64,000 bases of DNA from positions 1-64,000 of the forward strand of contig NZ_SSNY01000013.1 in assembly GCF_004801285.1 (NCBI RefSeq). Reading direction: 5' to 3'. The stretch comes from Ollibium composti (GTDB lineage: Bacteria > Pseudomonadota > Alphaproteobacteria > Rhizobiales > Rhizobiaceae). Every line of letters begins with the position of its first letter. Positions within the stretch are counted from its first letter, which is position 1. Shown one piece after another: positions 35,309-44,599 of this stretch. The translations under genes were made by a program, and so were the position numbers. The notes beneath the pieces were generated by a model. It had not been told where the DNA came from. It did no database searches and saw only the letters and a program-made list of their open reading frames with translations.

Positions 35309-35950
35309 TCAGGCGATCGGCGTGGCGTCGCGGCCCTTCATTTCGCGATAGTAGGCCCAGAAAAGCCGCGACGCGACGCCGCGCCAGGGCGCCCATGATT
35401 CGGCTATGCGGATCAGCGTTTTTTCCGGCGGGCGAGGATCGATGCCGAGTGCATGGCCGACGGCGCTCTGCAGGGCGACGTCGCGCGCCGGAAACACGTC
35501 CGGGTGCCCGGCCGAGAACAGAAGATAGCACTCCGCCGTCCAGGGGCCGATGCCCGGCACGGCGGTCAGCGCCGCGATGGCCTCGCCGGCATCGAGCGAG
35601 CACAGGTGGTGGAGGTCGAGGCCGCCGGCCACCGCCTGGGCGGCCGCCAGGAGCCCGCGCTGCTTCGGCCGCGACAGGCCTGCCTCGCGGAACACCGCCT
35701 CGCCGGCGCCGAGCACCGCCTGCGGCGTCAGTGGGTCGAGCAGGCCGGTCAGCCGCCCGAAGATGGCGTCGGCGCTGGCGCGCGACACCTGCTGCGAGAC
35801 GATGATGGAGGCGAGGCTTTCGAAACCCGGCTCGGACAAGCGCAGCGGCACAGCGCCGGCCCTGCCGCGCACCGCCGAGAGGCGCGGGTCGAGCGCGACG
35901 AGCGCATCCAGCCCGCGCGCAACGTCGTCCAGCGTGGCGATGCGCTGCAT
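35309..35950 (-). CDS. DNA-3-methyladenine glycosylase II (AlkA-like)
   Basis: A 213-residue base-excision enzyme removing alkylated purines. The start at 35950 (MQRIATLDDVARGL) has GGAGG 6 nt upstream, a much better site than upstream in-frame codons. The helix-hairpin-helix LTAVPGIGPWTAECYLLFSAG is followed by the catalytic Asp in FPARDVALQSA. The N-terminal domain of E. coli AlkA is absent, giving the short form common in alphaproteobacteria. Confidence 0.9.
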   Translation of the reverse strand: MQRIATLDDVARGLDALVALDPRLSAVRGRAGAVPLRLSEPGFESLASIIVSQQVSRASADAIFGRLTGLLDPLTPQAVLGAGEAVFREAGLSRPKQRGLLAAAQAVAGGLDLHHLCSLDAGEAIAALTAVPGIGPWTAECYLLFSAGHPDVFPARDVALQSAVGHALGIDPRPPEKTLIRIAESWAPWRGVASRLFWAYYREMKGRDATPIA

Positions 35951-36049
35951 GTTTCCTCCATGGCCGAAGGCGATGCCCGCCGACTTGACTTCCATGGCCG
36001 CACGGTAGCAATCGAAAGCCATGCCGCACAGCCCGACCGTTGCCGCATC

Positions 36050-36925
36050 ATGACGCTGCTGACATTCCGTTTCGCGCCGAGCCCGAACGGCGCGCTGCAT
36101 CTCGGCCATGCCTATTCGGCGCTGCTCAACCAGAAGCTGGCGCGGACGGCTGGCGGGCGGCTTCTATTACGCATCGAGGACATCGACACGGCGCGCTGCA
36201 CGCCCGAACTGGAAGCCGGCATCTATCGCGACCTCGAATGGCTGGGCCTCGAATGGGAAAGGCCGGTGCGGCGCCAGTCCGGGCATTTCGCCGACTATGC
36301 GGGGCTGCTCGACCGGCTGGTGCAAGAGGGGCTGGTCTATCCGGCCTTCATGAGCCGGGGCGAAATCCGCGCCTTCATCGCCGACAGCGGCAAGGCGGCA
36401 AGCTGGCCACGCGATCCCGACGGCGCGCCGCTCTATCCGGCCGTCGACAAGGCGCTGCCGGACAAGGAACGGCAAAGGCGGATCGCAGACGGCGCGCCGT
36501 TTTCGTGGCGGCTCGATATGCGGGCGGCGACGGCGCGGGCGGGCGAGGGGCTTTGCTGGACGGAATTCACCGACGAGACGCTTTCGGCGTCCCGGCAGGT
36601 CGAGGCGCAGCCGCAAGCCTGGGGCGACGTGGTGATCGCGCGGCGCGACGTGCCGACGAGCTACCATCTGGCGGTGGTGGCCGACGATGCCTTGCAAGGC
36701 ATCAGCCATGTCGTGCGCGGCATGGATCTTTATCGGGCGACCGGTGTGCAGCGCCTGTTGCAGGAATTGCTCGGGTTTCCCGCACCGCGCCATTTCCACC
36801 ACCGGCTGATCCTCGGGCCGGACGGCCGCAAGCTTTCCAAGAGTTTCAGGGATACCGGACTGGCGGCTTTGCGGGAGGCCGGTGCGACGCCGGGCGACGT
36901 GCGGCGGGCGGTGGGGCTGGAATAG
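36050..36925 (+). CDS. gluQ: Glutamyl-Q tRNA(Asp) synthetase
   Basis: A 291-residue paralogue of the catalytic domain of glutamyl-tRNA synthetase, which attaches glutamate to queuosine in tRNA-Asp. It opens RFAPSPNGALHLGHAYSALLN with the HIGH-like HLGH motif, has RIEDIDTARCTPE, and the KMSKS-like KLSKSFRDTG near residue 265. The anticodon-binding domain of GluRS is absent, as expected. The start at 36050 is fixed by the family motif a few residues in. Divergent from the AlkA-like gene. Confidence 0.92.
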   Translation: MTLLTFRFAPSPNGALHLGHAYSALLNQKLARTAGGRLLLRIEDIDTARCTPELEAGIYRDLEWLGLEWERPVRRQSGHFADYAGLLDRLVQEGLVYPAFMSRGEIRAFIADSGKAASWPRDPDGAPLYPAVDKALPDKERQRRIADGAPFSWRLDMRAATARAGEGLCWTEFTDETLSASRQVEAQPQAWGDVVIARRDVPTSYHLAVVADDALQGISHVVRGMDLYRATGVQRLLQELLGFPAPRHFHHRLILGPDGRKLSKSFRDTGLAALREAGATPGDVRRAVGLE

Positions 36926-37037
36926 CGGTCTGCCCTTCAGCTCCCCTTAGTCTATGAATCAGCGGTTTCGTTTTGCCTGGCCAGCCAAACCGCATTACAT
37001 CGGCGCTTCCGATTCCTCCGGACAAGGTTTCCCGGCA

Positions 37038-37940
37038 ATGCACGGCCTGAAGCGGCTGGTTCCCGCCACCTTCGTCGTCCTGTGGGCGACCGGTTTCATC
37101 GGCGCGCGCTACGCCATGCCGTGGGCCGAGCCGTTCACCTTCCTGGCGCTGCGCTTCGGCATCGCCGCGGTCCTGTTCGCCGCGCTGATGACTGCTCTCG
37201 CATCGAAACGCCTGACTTCGGCCGAAGCGTTTCACGCGGCGATCGCGGGCGTTCTGATGCACGGCGTCTATCTCGGCGGCGTGTTCTGGGCGATCCATCG
37301 CGGCCTGCCTGCCGGCATCTCGGCGCTGATCGTCGGGCTGCAACCGCTGATCACCGCCGTTATCGCCGGCAAACTGCTCGGCGAAAAAATCCTGCCGCGC
37401 CACTGGCTCGGCCTGGCCGTCGGCTTCGTCGGCGTCGTCATCGTGCTGTGGCCGAAGCTCGGCGCGCTCGGCAGCGGCGTCACCGCCGCCACGCTGACGG
37501 CGTCGATCGTCTCGGTGATCGGCATGAGCCTGGGGACCGTCTGGCAGAAGCGTTTCGCTTCCGGCGGCAACCTGTGGGCGGCGACGTTCTGGCAATATGT
37601 CGGCGGGCTGGCGACCGTGGCGCTGGGCTCGGCCCTTCTGGAGACGCGCCAGGTCACCTTCAACGGCGAGCTGGTCTTCGCGCTTGCCTGGCTGGTGCTG
37701 GTGCTGTCGATCGGCGCCATCTTCCTTCTGATGCTGATGATCCGCGAGGGCGCGATGGCGAAGGTCGCCTCGCTGTTCTACCTGGTGCCGGCCGTCACCG
37801 CCGTCATGGCATGGCTGCTGTTCGGCGAGGACCTCAACCTTGTGCAGATTTTCGGCATGGCGGTCGCCACGCTGGGCGTCGGTCTGGCGACGGCCCAGAA
37901 GGTGCCTCAGCCGGTCACCCGCGCCCGCGCCTCCAGGTAG
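37038..37940 (+). CDS. DMT-superfamily (EamA) transporter
   Basis: A 300-residue inner-membrane protein with ten predicted helices in two EamA repeats (about 5-140 and 150-290). Typical segments are FVVLWATGFIGARYAMPWAEPFTFLALRFG and LVPAVTAVMAWLLFGEDLN. The start at 37038 (MHGLKRL) gives a compact N-terminus; an in-frame ATG at 36954 is less likely. Substrate unknown. The 3' end overlaps the convergent YihY gene by 34 bp. Confidence 0.88.
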   Translation: MHGLKRLVPATFVVLWATGFIGARYAMPWAEPFTFLALRFGIAAVLFAALMTALASKRLTSAEAFHAAIAGVLMHGVYLGGVFWAIHRGLPAGISALIVGLQPLITAVIAGKLLGEKILPRHWLGLAVGFVGVVIVLWPKLGALGSGVTAATLTASIVSVIGMSLGTVWQKRFASGGNLWAATFWQYVGGLATVALGSALLETRQVTFNGELVFALAWLVLVLSIGAIFLLMLMIREGAMAKVASLFYLVPAVTAVMAWLLFGEDLNLVQIFGMAVATLGVGLATAQKVPQPVTRARASR

Positions 37941-38761
37941 CGGCTGATGGCGGCGTTGAGCTCGCCGCCGAGGATGAAGACCGCCGAGACGATGTAGAGG
38001 AAGACGACGGCGATCATGATCGAGGCCAGTCCCGCATAGGTCGTCACATAGCTGGAGAAATGGTCGATATAGCTGGCGAAGACGGTCGAGCCGATCAGCC
38101 AGCCGATCAGCGTGAACAGGATGCCGGGAACCAGCGAGACGAAGCGCCGCTTGCCCGCCGGCAGCCAGAAATGCACGGCGAACAGGCCGCCGACGATGAC
38201 CGCCGAGGCGACGGCGTAGCGCCAAACGGTGATGGTGCCCATGTAGGGCTTGATCCACTCGATATGGGCTTCCGCCAGCCGCGCCAGGATGGGCGCGAAG
38301 ACGAGCAGAACGGATATGGCGAGGATGCCCGCCGTGGCGATGAGCACGAAGACGAGGCTCTGGGCGCGGCGGTAGAAGAAACCGCGCGTTTCGCTCACCC
38401 GGTAGGCGCGGTTGAGCGAGGTGCGCAGCGCCTCGATGCCGTTGGAGGCGAAATAGGCGGCCAGTACCACGCCGTAGGTCAGAAGGTCGGTGCGCTGCAC
38501 GGTCAGCACATTGAGCACCTCGCGGGCGATCGGCTTGGCGATCTGCTCGGGCCAGGTGTCGAAGACGATGTGCACGGCGGTGTCGGCGAAGGCCTGCGCG
38601 CCGAGGAAGGAGGCCAGCGTCGTTGCGAAGATGAGGAAGGGGAACAACGCCATCAGCGCCGTGATGGCCAGGTGAGAGGACATCGCCCAGCCGTCGTCGT
38701 TGTTGAAATGGCCCAACGCATCGTAGAGGACGCGCTTTACGGCGACGATGTTGCGCAGCAA
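37907..38761 (-). CDS. YihY/BrkB-family inner-membrane protein
   Basis: A 284-residue integral membrane protein with six helices. Landmark segments are the N-terminal DDGWAMSSHLAITALMALFPFLIF, SNGIEALRTSLNRAYRV and the C-terminal VVFLYIVSAVFILGGELNAAISRYLEAR. Older annotations call this family ribonuclease BN, which is incorrect; the function is unresolved. Its last 34 bp overlap the convergent transporter gene. Confidence 0.9.
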   Translation of the reverse strand: MLRNIVAVKRVLYDALGHFNNDDGWAMSSHLAITALMALFPFLIFATTLASFLGAQAFADTAVHIVFDTWPEQIAKPIAREVLNVLTVQRTDLLTYGVVLAAYFASNGIEALRTSLNRAYRVSETRGFFYRRAQSLVFVLIATAGILAISVLLVFAPILARLAEAHIEWIKPYMGTITVWRYAVASAVIVGGLFAVHFWLPAGKRRFVSLVPGILFTLIGWLIGSTVFASYIDHFSSYVTTYAGLASIMIAVVFLYIVSAVFILGGELNAAISRYLEARARVTG

Positions 38762-38816
38762 GGGTCCCTACCTGCGATTGTGTACCGGCCGCGAATATGG
38801 GAAGGGTTTGCCGCAA

Positions 38817-39674
38817 ATGGCAAGCCTTGCAGCCACCGATCGCGCGGCCGAGCCGCCGTCCATCATCGTCACCGGCGCATCCTCCGGTATCGGCGCCTAT
38901 TGCGCGCGGGCGCTTAAGGCCGACGGCTGGCGGGTCTTCGCCACCGCGCGCAAGGCGGCGGATATCGCGGCCCTTGAGGCGGAGGGCTTCGAGGCCTTCT
39001 TCATGGACTATCGCGACGCCGCCTCCATCGAGGCGCTGGTGACACTGGTGTTGGAACGCACCGGCGGGCGGCTCGACGCACTCTACAACAACGGAGCGCA
39101 TGCGCAGGCGGGTGCGGTCGAGGACCTGCCGGTCGAGGCGCTGCGCGACCAGTTCGAGGCCAATGTCTTCGGCTGGCACGATCTCACCCGGCGCGTCGTG
39201 CCGGTGATGCGCCGGCAGGGTCATGGCCGGCTGGTGCATTGCTCTTCGGTCCTCGGGCTGATGCCGGCCCGCTTCCGCGGCGCCTACTGCGCCTCGAAAT
39301 ACGCGATCGAGGGACTGATGCTATGCCTGCGGCAGGAACTGCGCGGCAGCGGCATCCATGTCTCGCTGATCGAGCCGGGGCCTGTGCGCTCGAACATCCA
39401 CGCCAACGGCAGGCCGCTGTTCGAGAAGACCATCGACAAGGCAGCCTCGGTCCACAGCGCCGGCTATGGCGAGCAAATGGAGCAGGCGCGGCTGGCTGCC
39501 GCCGAGGCCCGCAGGAACGATCCGCAGGTCGTCTACGCGGCGCTCAGGCATGCGCTTCTGTCGCAACGCCCGAAGCCGCATTATGTGGTAACCATGCCGG
39601 CGCGACTCGGCGTCATACTCAAGCGCGTGCTGCCGGCGGCGCTGTTTTACCGTATCCTTGCCCGCACGACCTGA
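38817..39674 (+). CDS. Short-chain dehydrogenase/reductase
   Basis: A 285-residue classical SDR. Cofactor motif TGASSGIGAYCARAL, NNGA variant of the NNAG motif (LYNNGAHAQAG), catalytic Ser in VHCSSVLGL and YxxxK in AYCASKYAIEG. Arg after the first strand (ATARK) favours NADP. Start at 38817, the first ATG giving a standard N-terminus, divergent from YihY. Substrate unknown. Confidence 0.9.
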   Translation: MASLAATDRAAEPPSIIVTGASSGIGAYCARALKADGWRVFATARKAADIAALEAEGFEAFFMDYRDAASIEALVTLVLERTGGRLDALYNNGAHAQAGAVEDLPVEALRDQFEANVFGWHDLTRRVVPVMRRQGHGRLVHCSSVLGLMPARFRGAYCASKYAIEGLMLCLRQELRGSGIHVSLIEPGPVRSNIHANGRPLFEKTIDKAASVHSAGYGEQMEQARLAAAEARRNDPQVVYAALRHALLSQRPKPHYVVTMPARLGVILKRVLPAALFYRILARTT

Positions 39675-39690
39675 CCAATCGGGAACGTCC

Positions 39691-39882
39691 ATGGAAACCT
39701 TCGTCAAAGCCCTCGCCATCGTCGCCATGGTCGCCGTCGTGGCGGTGCTCGTCCGCGGCCTCGTCAACATGATGCGCGGCGGTTCCGGCGTGACCTCCAA
39801 CAAGCTCATGCAGGCGCGCGTGCTGCTGCAGTTCGTGGCGCTGGTGCTGATCCTGATCGTCGTCTACATGACGCGCAAGTAG
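39691..39882 (+). CDS. HIG1-domain twin transmembrane protein
   Basis: A 63-residue membrane protein with two helices (about 5-25 and 42-60) joined by a short basic loop (MMRGGSGVTSNKLMQARVLLQFVAL), the pattern of bacterial HIG1/twin-transmembrane proteins related to cytochrome oxidase assembly factors. It lies 17 bp after the SDR gene and 20 bp before the adenosyltransferase gene, in one likely transcript. Confidence 0.8.
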   Translation: METFVKALAIVAMVAVVAVLVRGLVNMMRGGSGVTSNKLMQARVLLQFVALVLILIVVYMTRK

Positions 39883-39901
39883 CCGGAAGCGGAGGCTCGT
39901 C

Positions 39902-40483
39902 GTGGTCAGACTGAACAAGATCTACACCCGCACGGGCGACGACGGCACGACCGGCCTCGGCTCCGGCGAGCGGCGGCTGAAATCGGATCTTCGGGTGGAA
40001 GCCTACGGCACCGTCGACGAGGTCAATGCCTGCGTCGGCATGGCGCGGATCCATACCGGGGCGTCGCATCCTGAAATCGACGCCATGCTGGCGCGCATCC
40101 AGAACGATCTGTTCGACCTCGGCGCCGACCTTGCCGTGCCCGATACCGGCGAGAAGCTGGACTACGAGCCGCTGCGCATCGTGCCCGCCCAGGTCGAGCG
40201 GCTGGAAAAGGACATCGACCTGCTCAACAAGGAGATCGCGCCGTTGCGCTCCTTCGTGCTGAACGGCGGAACGCCGGCGGCGGCGGCGTTGCATCTTGGC
40301 CGTACCGTGGCGCGGCGGGCCGAACGGCTTGTCGTGGCGCTGGCGCAGGAGCCGGACGAGCATGTCAACCGCGACGCGCTCAAATATCTCAACCGCGTGT
40401 CCGATTTCCTGTTCGTCGCCGCGCGCGCCGTCAATGACAACGGCAAGGCGGACGTGCTATGGGTGCCGGGCAAGAACCGCTGA
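39902..40483 (+). CDS. Cob(I)alamin adenosyltransferase, PduO type
   Basis: A 193-residue enzyme making adenosylcobalamin from ATP and cob(I)alamin. The start is GTG 39902. The ATP-binding signature KIYTRTGDDGTTGLGSGERR is at the N-terminus, and the helical bundle contains LRSFVLNGGTPAAAALHLGRTVARRAER and the end motif YLNRVSDFLFVAAR. Normal length. Its product serves methylmalonyl-CoA mutase and ribonucleotide reductase; neither is in the window. Confidence 0.93.
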   Translation: MVRLNKIYTRTGDDGTTGLGSGERRLKSDLRVEAYGTVDEVNACVGMARIHTGASHPEIDAMLARIQNDLFDLGADLAVPDTGEKLDYEPLRIVPAQVERLEKDIDLLNKEIAPLRSFVLNGGTPAAAALHLGRTVARRAERLVVALAQEPDEHVNRDALKYLNRVSDFLFVAARAVNDNGKADVLWVPGKNR

Positions 40484-40535
40484 CGGCCGGGTTGGATGCA
40501 ACAGGGTCGGGCGGAAGGCACCGGGAACCGGCCTG

Positions 40536-41312
40536 ATGTTCATTCCGCTTTACGATTCCAACCATCTGCGCTCGATCAGCCTGCAATACGTCACTTTCGG
40601 GCTGATCGCGCTCAACGTCGTGGCCTATCTGTGCACCAGCCTCGGTGGGGAGCAGTTCACCAACGCCGCCGTGCTCGGCCTCGGCTTCATCCCCTCGGTC
40701 GTCCACGACACGGCGGAACTGGCTCCGCAATTCGTCGTCATCCCGGAGAGCCTGAGCTACCTCAGCTACGCCTTCCTGCACGCTGACATCTTCCATCTCG
40801 GCGGCAACATGCTGTTTTTGTGGGTCTTCGGCGACAATGTCGAGGATGCGCTCGGCCATGTCCGCTATCTTGTCTTCTACCTGGCCTGCGCCGTTGCCGG
40901 CGCCTTCGTCCACGGCCTCGTCGCACCGGATTCGCAGGAGCCGCTGATCGGCGCTTCCGGCGCCATCGCCGGCGTGGTCACCGCCTACCTGATCCTGTTT
41001 CCCCGCGTGAAGGTGTGGATCCTCGCCTTCGCCCGCATTCCGCTGCGCATTCCCGCCTATATCGTGCTGGCGCTGTGGATTTTCCTGCAGGTGGTCATGT
41101 TCCTGGCCGGCGGCGAGGACCAGGTGTCCTGGGCCTGCCATGTCGGCGGCATCGTGGCGGGCGCGGTGCTGGTGCTCATCCTGCGCCGCCGCGACGTGCC
41201 GCTCGAGGATGAGGAGATCGTCGTGGCGCCGGCTTCCATCGACGCCGAGCCGATCGTGCCTGTCGAGGAGCCGCCGGCGGCGGTGTCCGCGCCGCGCTGG
41301 GGTCGCCAGTAA
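40536..41312 (+). CDS. Rhomboid-family intramembrane serine protease
   Basis: A 258-residue membrane protein with six or seven helices. The family pattern is clear: FLHADIFHLGGNMLFLWVFGDNVED, the catalytic Ser in GASGAIAG and the catalytic His in WACHVGGIVAG. The C-terminal 40 residues are acidic and Pro-rich. ATG at 40536. Follows the adenosyltransferase by 52 bp; the substrate is unknown. Confidence 0.92.
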   Translation: MFIPLYDSNHLRSISLQYVTFGLIALNVVAYLCTSLGGEQFTNAAVLGLGFIPSVVHDTAELAPQFVVIPESLSYLSYAFLHADIFHLGGNMLFLWVFGDNVEDALGHVRYLVFYLACAVAGAFVHGLVAPDSQEPLIGASGAIAGVVTAYLILFPRVKVWILAFARIPLRIPAYIVLALWIFLQVVMFLAGGEDQVSWACHVGGIVAGAVLVLILRRRDVPLEDEEIVVAPASIDAEPIVPVEEPPAAVSAPRWGRQ

Positions 41313-41529
41313 GGTCGAAAAGGCAGGTCTTTCAACCGATTTGGTGTGCACTGCGATATTGACGGTGAGGGCGGGCGCCACTAGGGTCCGCGCGCCTTTG
41401 GCAGCCTTTCCGCCACCCGCGAGGCGTCGGAAGAACGGAATTTTCGCCGCAAATGTCGGCATTCGGCAAATCCCGCCGGGCAGGCGCTGGTAAGAGCGCA
41501 CCCGGACATCGTTGAGAGGTGAGATTGAG

Positions 41530-42279
41530 ATGAAAGTTCTCGTGCCCGTGAAGCGGGTTGTGGACGCCAACGTGAAGGTTCGTGTGAAGGCCGACGGTTC
41601 GGGCGTCGAGCTTGCCAACGTCAAGATGGCGATGAACCCGTTCGACGAGATTGCGGTGGAAGAGGCGATCCGGCTGAAGGAAGCCGGCAAGGCCGAGGAG
41701 ATCGTGGTTGTGTCGATCGGTCCCGCGCAGGCGGCCGAGACGCTGCGCACCGCGCTCGCCATGGGTGCCGACCGGGCGATCCTGGTCAAGGTCGACGGCG
41801 AGGTCGAGCCGCTGGGCGTCGCCAAGGTTCTGAAGGGCGTGGTCGAGGCGGAGAAGCCCGGCCTCGTCATCCTCGGCAAGCAGGCGATCGACGACGATTC
41901 CAACCAGACCGGCCAGATGCTGGCCGCACTTCTGGGCTGGTCGCAGGGCACCTTCGCCTCGAAGATCGAGCTTGCCGGCGACCGTGCCAAGGTAACGCGC
42001 GAGGTCGACGGCGGCCTTCAGGCGGTGGATCTGAAGATGCCGGCCATCGTGACGGCGGACCTGCGCTTGAACCAGCCCCGCTACGCCTCGCTGCCTAACA
42101 TCATGAAGGCGAAGAAGAAGCCGCTGGACGAGAAGACGGCCACCGATTTCGGCGCCGACGTCGCGCCGCGGCTGAAGGTGCTCAAGACCGAGGAGCCGGG
42201 CGGCCGCAAGGCGGGCGTCAAGGTCAAGACCGTCGCCGAGCTGGTCGACAAGCTCAAGAACGAAGCCGGCGTGCTGTAA
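41530..42279 (+). CDS. etfB: Electron transfer flavoprotein beta subunit
   Basis: A 249-residue AMP-binding subunit of ETF, which carries electrons from acyl-CoA dehydrogenases to ETF:ubiquinone oxidoreductase. Start at 41530 with GAGAGGTGAG upstream. Motifs are MKVLVPVKRVVDANVKV, MNPFDEIAVEEAIRLKE and the recognition-loop segment ADLRLNQPRYASLPNIMKAKKK. etfA follows after 22 bp. Confidence 0.96.
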   Translation: MKVLVPVKRVVDANVKVRVKADGSGVELANVKMAMNPFDEIAVEEAIRLKEAGKAEEIVVVSIGPAQAAETLRTALAMGADRAILVKVDGEVEPLGVAKVLKGVVEAEKPGLVILGKQAIDDDSNQTGQMLAALLGWSQGTFASKIELAGDRAKVTREVDGGLQAVDLKMPAIVTADLRLNQPRYASLPNIMKAKKKPLDEKTATDFGADVAPRLKVLKTEEPGGRKAGVKVKTVAELVDKLKNEAGVL

Positions 42280-42301
42280 GCGATCGGGAAAGGAACAAGA
42301 A

Positions 42302-43231
42302 ATGGCAATTCTCCTCATCGCCGAACACGACAACGCCTCGCTGTCGGACCAGACCGCCAAGGCGCTGTCGGCGGCAAGCAAGATCGGCTCGGATGTCGAC
42401 GTGCTGGTGGCCGGCAAGGGCGCCAAGGCAGCGGCCGATGCCGCCGCCAAGCTGAAGGGTGTCCGCAAGGTTCTTCTGGCCGAGGCCGACGAACTGGCCG
42501 AGCGGCTGGCCGAGCCGACCGCCGCACTCGTCGTCTCGCTCGCCGGCAACTACGACGCGATCGTCGCGCCCGCCACCGCCACCGGCAAGAACGTCGCCCC
42601 GCGCGTCGCCGCCCTGCTCGACGTGGCGCAGGTGTCGGAAATCATCGAGGTCGTCTCGCCGGACACCTTCAAGCGGCCGATCTATGCCGGCAACGCCATC
42701 CAGACGGTGCAGTCGACCGATGCCAAGAAGGTGGTGACCGTGCGCACCGCCTCCTTCCAGGCGGCCCCCGAAGGCGGCTCGGCCAGCGTCGAGACCGTAT
42801 CTGCTGCCGCCAATCCGGGCCTGTCGACCTTCGTCGAGAACAAGCTGTCGGAATCGGATCGTCCCGAGCTCACCTCGGCCAAGATCATCATCTCGGGCGG
42901 CCGTGCGCTGGGTTCGGCGGAAAAGTTCCAGGAGGTCATCCTGCCGGTGGCCGACAAGCTGGGTGCCGCCGTCGGCGCCTCCCGTGCGGCAGTCGACGCC
43001 GGCTATGCGCCGAACGACTGGCAGGTCGGCCAGACCGGCAAGGTGGTCGCGCCCGACCTCTACATCGCCTGCGGCATCTCCGGCGCCATCCAGCACCTCG
43101 CCGGCATGAAGGACTCGAAGGTCATCGTCGCCATCAACAAGGACGAGGAAGCGCCGATCTTCCAGGTCGCCGACTACGGCATCGTCGGCGACCTCTTCAC
43201 CGTCCTGCCGGAACTCCAGAAGGCGCTTTGA
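42302..43231 (+). CDS. etfA: Electron transfer flavoprotein alpha subunit
   Basis: A 309-residue FAD-binding subunit. The C-terminal FAD domain contains SGGRALGSAEKFQEVILPVADKLGAAVGASRAAVDAG and the signature VAPDLYIACGISGAIQHLAGM. Paired with etfB upstream and followed by a terminator before the 3-hydroxybutyryl-CoA dehydrogenase gene. Confidence 0.97.
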   Translation: MAILLIAEHDNASLSDQTAKALSAASKIGSDVDVLVAGKGAKAAADAAAKLKGVRKVLLAEADELAERLAEPTAALVVSLAGNYDAIVAPATATGKNVAPRVAALLDVAQVSEIIEVVSPDTFKRPIYAGNAIQTVQSTDAKKVVTVRTASFQAAPEGGSASVETVSAAANPGLSTFVENKLSESDRPELTSAKIIISGGRALGSAEKFQEVILPVADKLGAAVGASRAAVDAGYAPNDWQVGQTGKVVAPDLYIACGISGAIQHLAGMKDSKVIVAINKDEEAPIFQVADYGIVGDLFTVLPELQKAL

Positions 43232-43260
43232 CGGCGGTTCCGATCCGATATTAAATTGTA

Positions 43261-43297
43261 AGGGCGGGGTAGACGAAGTCGCCCCGCCCTTTTAATT
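43261..43297 (+). terminator. Intrinsic terminator after etfA
   Basis: Stem GGGCGGGG / CCCCGCCC with a 12-nt loop, then TTTTAATTTT, 30 bp past the etfA stop. Confidence 0.88.
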
Positions 43298-43333
43298 TTG
43301 CGGTGCACAAAAAGCGGGCAACGGGATGCCATC

Positions 43334-44212
43334 ATGAGCAAGATCGAAACCATCGGTATCGTCGGCGCGGGTCAGATGGGCGGCGGCATCGCCCATGTGT
43401 CGGCGCTCGCGGGCTACAAGGTTCTGATCTACGACGTCGGCGCCGAGCGCATCGAGACGGGCATCGCCACCATCAGCGGCAACATGGCCCGTCAGGTCGC
43501 CTCCGGCAAGCTGGAGGAGCAGGTGCGCAAGGACGCCATGGCGCGCATTTCGGCAGCGCCCGACATGGCGGGGCTTGCGGGGGCTGATCTGGTCATCGAA
43601 GCGGCCACCGAGGACGAGGCCGTCAAGCGCAAGATCTTCGCGCAACTCTGCCCGCTGCTCAACCCGGAAGCGATCCTCGCCACCAACACCTCCTCGATTT
43701 CGATCACGCGGCTGGCGTCCACCACGGACCGTCCCGAGCGGTTCATCGGCATCCATTTCATGAATCCGGTGCCGGTGATGAAGCTCGTCGAATTGGTGCG
43801 CGGCATCGCCACCGACGACCGCACCTTCGAGGCGTCAAAGGGCTATGTCGCCCAACTCGACAAGACCGCCACCGTGTCGGAGGATTTCCCGGCCTTCATC
43901 GTCAACCGCATCCTTTTGCCGATGATCAACGAGGCAATCTATACGCTCTACGAAGGCGTCGGCAGCGTCGAGGCGATCGACACGGCGATGAAGCTCGGCG
44001 CCAACCACCCGATGGGACCGCTGCAGCTGGCTGACTTCATCGGCCTCGATACCTGCCTGTCGATCATGCAGGTTCTGCATGATGGCCTGTCGGATTCGAA
44101 GTACCGGCCATGCCCGCTTCTGGTGAAGTATGTCGAGGCCGGCTGGCTCGGCCGCAAGGCGGGCCGCGGCTTCTACGATTATCGCGGCGAGCACCCGGTG
44201 CCGACGCGCTGA
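43334..44212 (+). CDS. 3-hydroxybutyryl-CoA dehydrogenase
   Basis: A 292-residue NAD-dependent enzyme oxidising 3-hydroxybutyryl-CoA. Rossmann motif IGIVGAGQMGGGIAHVSALAG, NTSSISITRLA, the catalytic His in FIGIHFMNPVPVMKLVE and GFVVNR-like segment AFIVNRILLPMINEA. Start at 43334 after a GGGATG-type weak site. Location after etfBA ties fatty-acid or polyhydroxybutyrate metabolism to electron transfer. Confidence 0.95.
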   Translation: MSKIETIGIVGAGQMGGGIAHVSALAGYKVLIYDVGAERIETGIATISGNMARQVASGKLEEQVRKDAMARISAAPDMAGLAGADLVIEAATEDEAVKRKIFAQLCPLLNPEAILATNTSSISITRLASTTDRPERFIGIHFMNPVPVMKLVELVRGIATDDRTFEASKGYVAQLDKTATVSEDFPAFIVNRILLPMINEAIYTLYEGVGSVEAIDTAMKLGANHPMGPLQLADFIGLDTCLSIMQVLHDGLSDSKYRPCPLLVKYVEAGWLGRKAGRGFYDYRGEHPVPTR

Positions 44213-44289
44213 TCCGCTGTTTTCCGCTCGGTCGGGAATTCGCTCGGCTGCCGTGGCGGGTGGCCCGGCGGGATGGGCGCGAATCTGAT

Positions 44290-44466
44290 CTAGAAAAGCA
44301 ATAGGGCTGTCGCGGCCGCCAACGCCACCGTTGCCGCGGCGAGGACGGCAAAGTGCTGGGCTATGCGGAAGGCCGGCTGCGGCGGCAGGATTTCCGGCGC
44401 GATGTCCGGGATCGGTCCCATGGCCAGCCGGGCGGCGCGTTCGAGCCTGTACATGTCGGCGCCCAT
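44290..44466 (-). CDS. 58-residue membrane protein
   Basis: A short frame encoding a protein with a charged start (MGADMYRLERAARLAMGP), a proline-rich linker (IPDIAPEILPPQPAF) and a C-terminal hydrophobic helix (FAVLAAATVALAAATALLLF). GAGG lies about 10 nt before the ATG at 44466. Amphipathic start plus tail-anchored helix is not what a random GC-rich frame gives. It lies between the dehydrogenase and the HWE kinase. No family recognised. Confidence 0.6.
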   Translation of the reverse strand: MGADMYRLERAARLAMGPIPDIAPEILPPQPAFRIAQHFAVLAAATVALAAATALLLF

Positions 44467-44599
44467 TTTCGAAGCCTCGCGTATCGTCGACCGCTCCCCC
44501 GCGAACCATGCGCCGTTATGGTAAATGAGAGGTTAACCGCGCACCGGCCGAGGATGCGTCGTCATGCCGGCCCTGCCCGATGCTCCCGGCCCGTCGGGC

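Noticed and set aside
36846..39239. Minus-strand open frame of nearly 800 codons
   Set aside because: Crosses several real genes in different orientations; composition of a shadow frame.
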